The notes under the pieces were generated by a model. It was not told the DNA's origin and ran no database searches. It saw only the letters and a list, made by a program, of their open reading frames with translations. From the NCBI GenBank assembly GCA_035274845.1, contig DATENU010000012.1, positions 135,533 through 199,532 on the forward strand: a DNA stretch of 64,000 nucleotides, in the 5' to 3' direction. The DNA comes from Chthoniobacterales bacterium. GTDB lineage: Bacteria; Verrucomicrobiota; Verrucomicrobiia; Chthoniobacterales; UBA10450. Each line of letters begins with the position of its first letter. The stretch's first letter is position 1. The position numbers and the translations under genes are program-made. Shown piece after piece: positions 53,549-59,560 of this stretch.

Positions 53549-54229
53549 ATGAAACAAACCCAGCATTCTGTTTTCGGCTTCCAGCGACGGCCCAGCTTGA
53601 CTTCAAAGTGCTGGGTCGCAGTCATTGCGCTCTCGATCGCTTCGCTCGCGAACGCACAAGATCCCACTCCAACGCCGCCCAACGACCTGGCCGCGCCGCC
53701 CGATACGAAAATCGGCCGCGACTTACACGCCCCGCTGCCTGCGACATCCCCAGACCGCGACTCGCACCCCGATACCTACTGGGCCGACGTGAAGCGCGCC
53801 GCTGACGACGCCCTCGCCGCGGGCAGGCAAACGCAAATCCTATACTCCGTTTACCGGGCGGACGAGTTCCGCGAGGCGAGTAAAGACGTTTCCGCCTCGG
53901 AGGCATCCAAGCGCCTCAGGGAGGGCAACCGCCAGTTGGCATCCGGTTACATCAACCGGCTTCCGCTGCATGTAGGTTTCGTTGCCGCCAACCAGGAGTT
54001 CGATCTTTCGGTGGGCTGGCGTCGTCCCTCGCCGCCGGGGATATACCTTCAGATCAATTTTGAACTCAGGGTGAAGAACAGGGCAGAGCCGTCGGAGAAG
54101 CCCATCTATGTGGACATTCGCGACGCTCAGATCCCCAAGTGGCTTCAAGCGTACGTCTACTACACGGAACCTGGCCGGCCGCCGGACCGCTCATTCGCGG
54201 TTGTGTTTTACGTCCTCCACTCGATGTGA
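53549..54229 (+). CDS. secreted hypothetical protein, tandem paralogue 2
   Basis: 226 residues from the ATG at 53549; the preceding TTG is in frame but less likely. Same architecture as its upstream neighbour: signal peptide (about 1-37), Pro-rich spacer, then YWADVKRAADDALAAGRQTQ, VYRADEFREASKDVSASEAS, ASGYINRLPLHVGFV and RSFAVVFYVLHSM. A tandem duplication with later divergence explains the pair. The spacer is longer by about 17 residues than in paralogue 1. Function is unknown. Confidence 0.65.
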   Translation: MKQTQHSVFGFQRRPSLTSKCWVAVIALSIASLANAQDPTPTPPNDLAAPPDTKIGRDLHAPLPATSPDRDSHPDTYWADVKRAADDALAAGRQTQILYSVYRADEFREASKDVSASEASKRLREGNRQLASGYINRLPLHVGFVAANQEFDLSVGWRRPSPPGIYLQINFELRVKNRAEPSEKPIYVDIRDAQIPKWLQAYVYYTEPGRPPDRSFAVVFYVLHSM

Positions 54230-54291
54230 CCAGTTCACCAAGTCCGAGCGATCCGGAAGGTCGAACAGGTCCTGATAACACACCAACTATC

Positions 54292-54609
54292 ATGTTCCTG
54301 ATCATCGATCGAGACAATATCGTTGGTATTTACCGTTCGGTCGCAGAAGCCGAAGCTAACCTGGAGACAATCGACGTCGAACTGGGCGAGTATGAGTTTT
54401 GTGACGAAACCGGACAGCGCTACGTCGGAGAAGTGCTGGAGACCGTGGAGAAATTTCGCCGCGGAGCCTTCCGCCTTATCCCACGCGGCACGCCGGATTC
54501 CGCCTTACCCAAAACCTTCCTTTCGCGCGCCGTCCAGTGTCACAGCAAACTGCCCGGCGTGAGAACCCTCCAAGAAGCCCGTGCCTATTTTGGAACCCAA
54601 CCGGCCTAG
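54292..54609 (+). CDS. small hypothetical protein
   Basis: 105 residues (MFLIIDRDNIVGIYRSVAEA...), soluble, beta-alpha-beta in appearance with YRSVAEAEANLETIDVELGE, ETGQRYVGEVLETVEKFRRG and a C-terminal RTLQEARAYFG. Not recognised. Its stop at 54607-54609 lies within the possible attC-like region 54595-54697. Confidence 0.55.
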   Translation: MFLIIDRDNIVGIYRSVAEAEANLETIDVELGEYEFCDETGQRYVGEVLETVEKFRRGAFRLIPRGTPDSALPKTFLSRAVQCHSKLPGVRTLQEARAYFGTQPA

Positions 54610-54697
54610 CCATCCCACGAAGCGAATCCGGAAGTCGGCCACGGACAGGCTCGTCCTCTGGCGCGCTTTCTACGCCCTCACTAGGTTCGCGTTAGGC
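54595..54697 (+). other. weak attC-like region
   Basis: ACCCAAC (54595-54601, fitting RYYYAAC) and GTTAGGC (54691-54697) bracket cctag (54605-54609) and ctagg (54681-54685) as possible inner arms, with further pairing of gaagcg and cgctttc. Pairing is partial, so this is a candidate only. Confidence 0.2.
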
Positions 54698-54810
54698 GAT
54701 TCGGCGAATGCCATCCAATCATCCTGAACATATCGAGCGCGGCTGGTTGGGGGCGGTCGTGGTGGACTGATGCATTGCAATGGAGTTTCAACGGTCTAAC
54801 TTTGCAATTT

Positions 54811-54842
54811 GAGCGAAATCCGAATGGATTCGCGCGCCAGTT
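54811..54842. repeat. 32-bp direct repeat, copy 2
   Basis: Identical to 51580-51611. Copy 2 lies 44 bases upstream of the next gene's start, copy 1 near the RHS remnant. Confidence 0.8.
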
Positions 54843-54885
54843 CATGTCACTCACGCCGAAGCACAACAAAGGAGGGTCACCCATC

Positions 54886-55320
54886 ATGTCACACGTCACT
54901 CGTCACGCGTCACTTAAAAGTCCCATTCGCATTGCCATTAAAATCCTGACTGTCGGCCTGCTGGCCCTATGTTTATCCCCTGCCAATGCCGCCGACCCCG
55001 CCCTCCGTTACGACGGGATTTACCGGCATCAGAAGCCCTCTAAACCGGTCAGTTTGTATCTCCGCTTTTATGCAGACGGCACCGCTCTCTCTACTGGGAG
55101 CACGGGAACCCCCGAACAAATCAGCAAGTGGTTTAATCGTGAAGCCACGGGGGGTGCCGGCTACTACACCGTTCAAAAAGACCAGATTCACTTCACCACG
55201 TTCGACGCCAAAATTCGCAATGAGTGCGCCGGCACGATTGAAAAGGATGCCCTCATTATACAGTGCGGCGATGGCGAACCGGTCCGCTTCGAGTTCCTGC
55301 CGATGAAGCTTTCCAAATGA
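54886..55320 (+). CDS. secreted hypothetical protein
   Basis: 144 residues from the ATG at 54886, chosen because GGAGGG at 54871-54876 sits nine bases before it, one of the few clear ribosome-binding sites in the island. A signal peptide (about 12-35, IAIKILTVGLLALCLSPANA) is followed by a domain with RYDGIYRHQKPSKPVSLYLR, FYADGTALSTGSTGTPEQIS, GYYTVQKDQIHFTTFD and CAGTIEKDALIIQCGDGE (a likely disulfide). Repeated beta-strand pattern suggests a small lipocalin-like barrel. Function is unknown. Confidence 0.65.
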   Translation: MSHVTRHASLKSPIRIAIKILTVGLLALCLSPANAADPALRYDGIYRHQKPSKPVSLYLRFYADGTALSTGSTGTPEQISKWFNREATGGAGYYTVQKDQIHFTTFDAKIRNECAGTIEKDALIIQCGDGEPVRFEFLPMKLSK

Positions 55321-55421
55321 GGCGCACCGCGATCAGCAGACTCCGAGAGCTGTCGTGAACGAGCGCATTCGCGAGCGGTGAATTTGCGAGACGCTCACCT
55401 TGTTCTCTTAGGCGGCGAACA

Positions 55422-55691
55422 ATGTCCCAATCCGAAGTTCCAGAAGCGGTCGTAAGTCTCACCCAGGTTCTGATAGAGAGTCCTGGTCTCCGCACCTGGT
55501 TCTGTTCCCTGGAACGGCTTTCCGACTCCGCGCGTAGCGCCGCGTTCACCCACATGGCTGGCCAAATGCGTGCGGCGGGCGAAGATGCCGATCTTACGGC
55601 TGCGATCGCACTGCTTGCTCATCCGGGTATGTACGACACTGTCTTGGCGGCCGTTCGCGAGCGCGCCAAAGAAATTACCTCGAACCCCTGA
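55422..55691 (+). CDS. small hypothetical protein
   Basis: 89 residues, helical, soluble: MSQSEVPEAVVSLTQVLIES, then FCSLERLSDSARSAAFTHMA and HPGMYDTVLAAVRERAKEIT. Not recognised; segments hint at a helical bundle. It begins eight bases after CTTAGGC (55407-55413), a degenerate GTTAGGC-like motif. Confidence 0.55.
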   Translation: MSQSEVPEAVVSLTQVLIESPGLRTWFCSLERLSDSARSAAFTHMAGQMRAAGEDADLTAAIALLAHPGMYDTVLAAVRERAKEITSNP

Positions 55692-55840
55692 CCAAGCGAG
55701 TGGAGACTCCGGAATCCAAGCCAGTCATTGACGCGATGGCGGCGACTGGTTCGTTACCTTCCTGGCTGGCCACATTTGGCACGCCCGTCCTCCGAAACCC
55801 TTGGAACCCGTTCACCTTCTCGTTAATCTGAAGGCGCCTT

Positions 55841-56347
55841 ATGAACTGGGAAATGCTTTCCGCGCTCGGGCAAGTGGTTGCCGCCGTTGGCGTCATCGTT
55901 TCGTTGATTTACCTCGCTGTTCAGATCCGGGAGCAAAACAAGGAGCGCCGCCGCGCCGGGATCAATATTTTAACGGTGCAGTGGAGCGATCTGGTCAAAA
56001 CCGGCCAGGAAAGCCGCGAGTTCGCAGTCCTTTTTCTCCGTGGCGTGCGCTCCTTCCACGATCTCGACGCACCGGACAAACTCAGCTTTAGCGCCTTCTT
56101 CACGAGGTATACCAGAAACTGTGAGGGCATGTTCATTTACTATCGTGACGGTGCGCTCGACAAGGCGCTCTGGGACGGAGTCGAGCGAACCATGGCCGAT
56201 TATTTCGCTTACCCCGGCGTGAGAGAATGGTGGGCGACACGCAAACACTGGCTGACGGATGAATTCCGCGCCGTCGTGGAAGCGATCATCGCCAAGAATC
56301 CCGAACAGAAGATGTATGCCGCTTACGAGAAGTCCTCTCCGAATTGA
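55841..56347 (+). CDS. membrane-anchored hypothetical protein
   Basis: 168 residues with a single N-terminal membrane helix (about 5-27, MLSALGQVVAAVGVIVSLIYLA) followed by a charged basic QIREQNKERRRAG stretch and a soluble helical domain (HDLDAPDKLSFSAFFTRYTR, VERTMADYFAYPGVREWWAT, AVVEAIIAKNPEQKMYAAYE). It belongs to a widespread family of unknown function with this same anchor-plus-helical-domain layout. GTTAATC (55822-55828) lies 12 bases before the ATG. Confidence 0.65.
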   Translation: MNWEMLSALGQVVAAVGVIVSLIYLAVQIREQNKERRRAGINILTVQWSDLVKTGQESREFAVLFLRGVRSFHDLDAPDKLSFSAFFTRYTRNCEGMFIYYRDGALDKALWDGVERTMADYFAYPGVREWWATRKHWLTDEFRAVVEAIIAKNPEQKMYAAYEKSSPN

Positions 56348-56388
56348 CGAGGCGCGGAAAGAACCGCCGCCGCCCGCAACGTCTTCGC

Positions 56389-56395
56389 GTTAGAT
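56389..56395 (+). other. GTTAGAT motif before a small gene (possible integron R' box)
   Basis: GTTAGATCGCTG at 56389 is followed 20 bases after its start by the next gene's ATG. The sequence from this point for about 55 bases resembles that starting at 58116, whereas upstream bases differ. A possible stem upstream (gacg ... cgtc, 56346-56383) is not convincing by itself. Confidence 0.3.
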
Positions 56396-56408
56396 CGCTG
56401 ACCCCATC

Positions 56409-56774
56409 ATGAAATGCCCAACGCACAGCCAGGAAGCGACCGCCATTTGCCCGTATTGTGGGCGCGGGCTTTGCGCCAGCTGTGAAGGGGCGCCCGCGCC
56501 TGGCCGGATGGCGTGTTCCGCCGCCTGCGCGGAGGCGCTCACCCAGGGCGAACGCGCCACCCAACTCATCCTCAAAAAGAACGTGCAGGGGGCACGCGTG
56601 GCCGCGTACTTCTTGTATGCGACGGGGATCGCTTCCATTGTCATCGCGATCATCGGGTTTTGGAAGGAGCCGCAGTATTTCATGCCCCATCTTGTGGCCA
56701 TGGTCTTCGGGGTCGTTTTAACCGTCTCCGGCATCGCTTACCATCGCCTCGCCGGACGTCGCACCAAGGCCTGA
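56409..56774 (+). CDS. zinc-ribbon/B-box-type membrane protein
   Basis: 121 residues. An N-terminal cysteine-rich finger (CPTHSQEATAICPYCGRGLCASCEG with a further CSAACAE) of the B-box or zinc-ribbon type precedes a basic linker and two membrane helices (about 62-84 and 92-113, YFLYATGIASIVIAIIGFW, PHLVAMVFGVVLTVSGIAYH). Such small finger-membrane proteins are common in soil bacteria with no known function. Three bases separate it from the next gene's start, so they form a unit. Confidence 0.7.
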   Translation: MKCPTHSQEATAICPYCGRGLCASCEGAPAPGRMACSAACAEALTQGERATQLILKKNVQGARVAAYFLYATGIASIVIAIIGFWKEPQYFMPHLVAMVFGVVLTVSGIAYHRLAGRRTKA

Positions 56775-56776
56775 CC

Positions 56777-57112
56777 ATGCGCACGCTGCTCCTTCTAATA
56801 TTTTGCATCTGCGTCGTCGGCTGCACCAGCACGCCACCGACGCTCGACTACAGTAATACGAAACCCGGGTACTATGGCGGCGACGGCAGCTCCCAGCGGC
56901 AGGCCGTTGTTTGCGTCGGCATCGACCAGTCGCCCTACGCATGGATCGCGCAAAAGTATCCGGGCGCCAAGATTCTCGATCAGGCGCTGGTTTGGCCGCC
57001 GGGCAAGAAGCGGTACGACCTGTTCAGAGTCCGAAAGCGCGACGGAAAAGTGGTCGAAGCGTGGTTCGTGGCCGGCGGCGGAATCGATGCTCTCGTGGAT
57101 CAGTTGCAATGA
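56777..57112 (+). CDS. small lipoprotein
   Basis: 111 residues from the ATG at 56777 (MRTLLLLIFCICVVGCTSTP), with lipobox VVGC (Cys16). The mature domain (PGYYGGDGSSQRQAVVCVGI, QKYPGAKILDQALVWPPGKK, FRVRKRDGKVVEAWFVAGGG) looks like a compact alpha-beta domain, not recognised. It lies between the zinc-finger protein and another lipoprotein, in one transcription unit. Confidence 0.65.
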   Translation: MRTLLLLIFCICVVGCTSTPPTLDYSNTKPGYYGGDGSSQRQAVVCVGIDQSPYAWIAQKYPGAKILDQALVWPPGKKRYDLFRVRKRDGKVVEAWFVAGGGIDALVDQLQ

Positions 57113-57132
57113 TCCCCTTATCAGGAAGACCA

Positions 57133-57966
57133 ATGAGAGCAACGATCGCCATCCTGCTGTCGGCGCTGTTGTTGGCTTTGACTTCGTGCGAGTCGGTAAA
57201 ACTCGGTTTGGGACGCACGTTAACGAACCAGGACAAGGCGACTCGAGAGCAGGAACAGGCGGACGGCGCCACCGTTGTCCTGGCGACGATTCCAAAAGGT
57301 TGGACGAAACCGTTCAAATTGACCATGAACGACATCTGGAAGGATTTGAATCTCCAAGGCGTAAGCTATTTTACCTTCGGCGGGCCGCAGGGTCTCGCCA
57401 GCTATGTTAGCCGTGCGGATTTCCGCTCTCCGCGATATCAGGCCTGGATGGGCGTCTACGCGGTCGATGCCAGGCGAAACGTTTTCGGGCGCGACAATGC
57501 TTTGATCAATAGCAATCCGGCCCAATTCATGCGCGAGCTCGCACGGCTGGCGGAGCACGACCAGAAGGCGTGGCTCCGTTCCGCGGGCGATCCTTCTCCC
57601 CGCGCCGAAGTGACCCAGTTTCGCCGCACGGGCACCTTGCGAATCGCAGGCGCGGATAGGGCCGTGTTCGAAGCCACGATGAGAAGCCACAGCGATTTGT
57701 CGTCATCCGGCAAGGGCGTCGCCGGTCTCCTTGGCCAGCCGAAGGGAAGCTATTGGACTCCGCATTTGCGCGAATACCATGACGTGGTTCTCAAAGGGCT
57801 GTATGTGCCGTGGTACGCGCCTGAATCGCAAACGCTATTTGTCGCCTATGGCAACGGGGCTTCATTTCAAACCACTTCTGGCGAACGAATTGATTACGCT
57901 CCCGCTATTCGAGCCGAATTGGAGGCCATGTTTGCGGGTGTACGGGTGGAACAAACTCGGCGATGA
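57133..57966 (+). CDS. lipoprotein, unknown function
   Basis: 277 residues from the ATG at 57133, with lipobox LTSC (Cys19) and an Arg/Lys-poor signal peptide. The mature region shows ATVVLATIPKGWTKPFKLTM, NLQGVSYFTFGGPQGLASYV, a loop with SGKGVAGLLGQPKGSYWTPH and REYHDVVLKGLYVPWYAPES; no family is recognised. It ends the three-gene unit that starts at 56409. Confidence 0.65.
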   Translation: MRATIAILLSALLLALTSCESVKLGLGRTLTNQDKATREQEQADGATVVLATIPKGWTKPFKLTMNDIWKDLNLQGVSYFTFGGPQGLASYVSRADFRSPRYQAWMGVYAVDARRNVFGRDNALINSNPAQFMRELARLAEHDQKAWLRSAGDPSPRAEVTQFRRTGTLRIAGADRAVFEATMRSHSDLSSSGKGVAGLLGQPKGSYWTPHLREYHDVVLKGLYVPWYAPESQTLFVAYGNGASFQTTSGERIDYAPAIRAELEAMFAGVRVEQTRR

Positions 57967-58073
57967 CAAAATCGTTCGTTGGAAAGATATCCCTCGGTCA
58001 CATCCTGGGGCAGGAACGGCAAACACATCCGTTTCATTCGTCGGGTGGCCACGAACATCTGACGTCGCGACGC

Positions 58074-58122
58074 CGCTAACTCCGAAAGCCTTTGCGAATC
58101 GCTGGTTTCGGTTCTGTTAGAT
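58074..58122 (+). other. attC-like hairpin site
   Basis: CGCTAAC (58074-58080) and GTTAGAT (58116-58122) pair over CTAAC/GTTAG. Inside, ccgaaagcc (58082-58090) pairs with ggtttcgg (58104-58111) leaving a single extrahelical G, the typical attC feature, around a 13-base loop. The 5' spacer of only one base is shorter than usual. No integrase gene is in the window. Confidence 0.35.
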
Positions 58123-58175
58123 CGCTGGCACCGGCTATGAAATGCGCAACCCGCAACCAGGAAGTCACCGGACCG
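58116..58175 (+). pseudogene. decayed copy of the zinc-finger gene start
   Basis: From GTTAGAT at 58116 the sequence follows that at 56389: gttagatcgctg, then ATGAAATGC, caac, then ccaggaag and accg in the same order. It then departs and becomes non-coding. The homology begins at the GTTAGAT motif and covers about 55 bases. Confidence 0.45.
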
Positions 58176-58220
58176 CGCACCGCGGCGCCCCTACCAATTC
58201 CATTCGCGTCTATTCGCCCT

Positions 58221-58250
58221 GCCCGCATCGCTACGCGAAGCGTTGCGGGC
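58221..58250. repeat. REP-like hairpin
   Basis: gcccgcatcgct (58221-58232) and agcgttgcgggc (58239-58250) form a 12-bp stem with one mismatch and a 6-base loop. It sits in the gene-free end of the island, just after the desaturase 3' end. Confidence 0.7.
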
Positions 58251-58296
58251 GTGGCGTAATTCGCGGGCAGTTTTCCCTCAGGCGCGATAACGCAGC

Positions 58297-59250
58297 CTAA
58301 TTGACAGAGGCGGAAGGCTCGCCGCGGGGCTGGCTCTGACCGAACTTCGGCAGGTCGGGGTCGAGAAAACCGAGGGCGTGCGGCGGTTTGATCACCCGGA
58401 CGCCGGCGGCGCGCTGTTGTTCGACGATCTGGTCGCGGAACGCTTCCATCCGCGTCCAATGGACCTTGGGCCGGAAATGATGCTCGGCGTGGTAGCCGTT
58501 GAAGAACCAGATCCAGTTATAGAGCCGGTCGTAACTGCTCACGCCCCAGGCGATCGGCTCGTCGGGGTTCCCCCCGTAATGGCGGTAGTAGCCGTTCAGG
58601 TAGGAAAGGCAATGGCCGAAATACCAGAAGCCAACGAGAAAAATGATGTAATGCCAGTTCAGGATGCCGAGGGTGACGAACGTGCCCACGAACAAGACCA
58701 GCTCGGTAATGCCCCAGAACGCTTCCCGTTTGTCTTTCCGCATCAAAGCCCGGAAGACCGTCTTCGGATCTTCCCGGAAAAAGCTCATGAACGTATAGCT
58801 CAACGGATGCTCCGGCTCGCCGTCGTGCCCATGTTTGTAGATCGAAATCCAATCGATGGTCTCGCCCTGTTCGTCGGGCCGGTCGGCGTTCCCTTTGTGA
58901 TGCTGCATATGGATGCAGTCGTAAAAGACCTGGCTGAACCCGACGCTGACCGATTCGAGAACGCTGAAGAGCCGGTTGAGAAGCGGCGACCGGAAATACG
59001 GGTTGTGAATGAAGTTGTGCGAGATGCCGTTGATGTTCCAGGAGATGCTAACGGAATAAATGAAGCCGAGAATCAGCATTACCCAGAGCGGCACCAGCGG
59101 GAAAAGGAAGAACATCCCGAAAAAATAGGTGAGGTGGAGCAGCTCCGCCGCGACCGGGATGATGTCCCAGCGGGTGAAAGCGAAGATCCTGGAATCGGTC
59201 TGGAGCCGTTCCGTGGCGACGTCGTGGATGGCTTGGTTAGGTGCGTGCAC
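58297..59250 (-). CDS. fatty-acid desaturase family membrane protein
   Basis: 317-residue di-iron membrane enzyme. Three histidine boxes are present: SHNFIHN (HxxxH), IHMQHHKGN (HxxHH) and NGYHAEHHFRPK (HxxHH). Membrane segments flank them (for example FFGMFFLFPLVPLWVMLIL, LVLFVGTFVTLGILNWHYI). It probably introduces a double bond or hydroxyl group into a lipid acyl or carotenoid chain; substrate is not predictable. It is minus strand, next to the glycoside-hydrolase/GT2 fusion gene. Confidence 0.85.
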   Translation of the reverse strand: MHAPNQAIHDVATERLQTDSRIFAFTRWDIIPVAAELLHLTYFFGMFFLFPLVPLWVMLILGFIYSVSISWNINGISHNFIHNPYFRSPLLNRLFSVLESVSVGFSQVFYDCIHMQHHKGNADRPDEQGETIDWISIYKHGHDGEPEHPLSYTFMSFFREDPKTVFRALMRKDKREAFWGITELVLFVGTFVTLGILNWHYIIFLVGFWYFGHCLSYLNGYYRHYGGNPDEPIAWGVSSYDRLYNWIWFFNGYHAEHHFRPKVHWTRMEAFRDQIVEQQRAAGVRVIKPPHALGFLDPDLPKFGQSQPRGEPSASVN

Positions 59251-59560
59251 GGGAGGAGAAGGATAGCGAAAAATCGCCTTTCCGCACGCGGGAATTTCCC
59301 AAGGGGACGGGCGGAGCGGTGGAATATTGGAGTTATGGAGTGATGGAGCGATCCGGTTGTGCCAGCCGCGACTTCCGGAGAAGGAAATAACCGCGGATTA
59401 CGCGGATATCGCGGATGGGTGGAAAGCTGATGTCATCGCCAGGAGGGCGGCACACGCGGCAAAGCCGGAGCGCGAGCACCGCAATGGCGAGGTTTGAAAG
59501 GCCGGGCGAGGGTCGAGCGACGCTCTACGGGGTCCCTCGACTTCGCCCGGGGTGACTGGC
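59251..59560. repeat. gene-free stretch with dispersed repeat arms
   Basis: No gene. It contains gtggaatattggagttatgg-type tracts (about 59319-59349) related to those at 63601 and the arm aaccgcggattacgcggata at 59389-59417, identical to that at 62219. Confidence 0.6.

Noticed and set aside
58378..59343. Plus-strand open frame opposite the desaturase
   Set aside because: Antisense shadow; the histidine boxes are clear on the minus strand.
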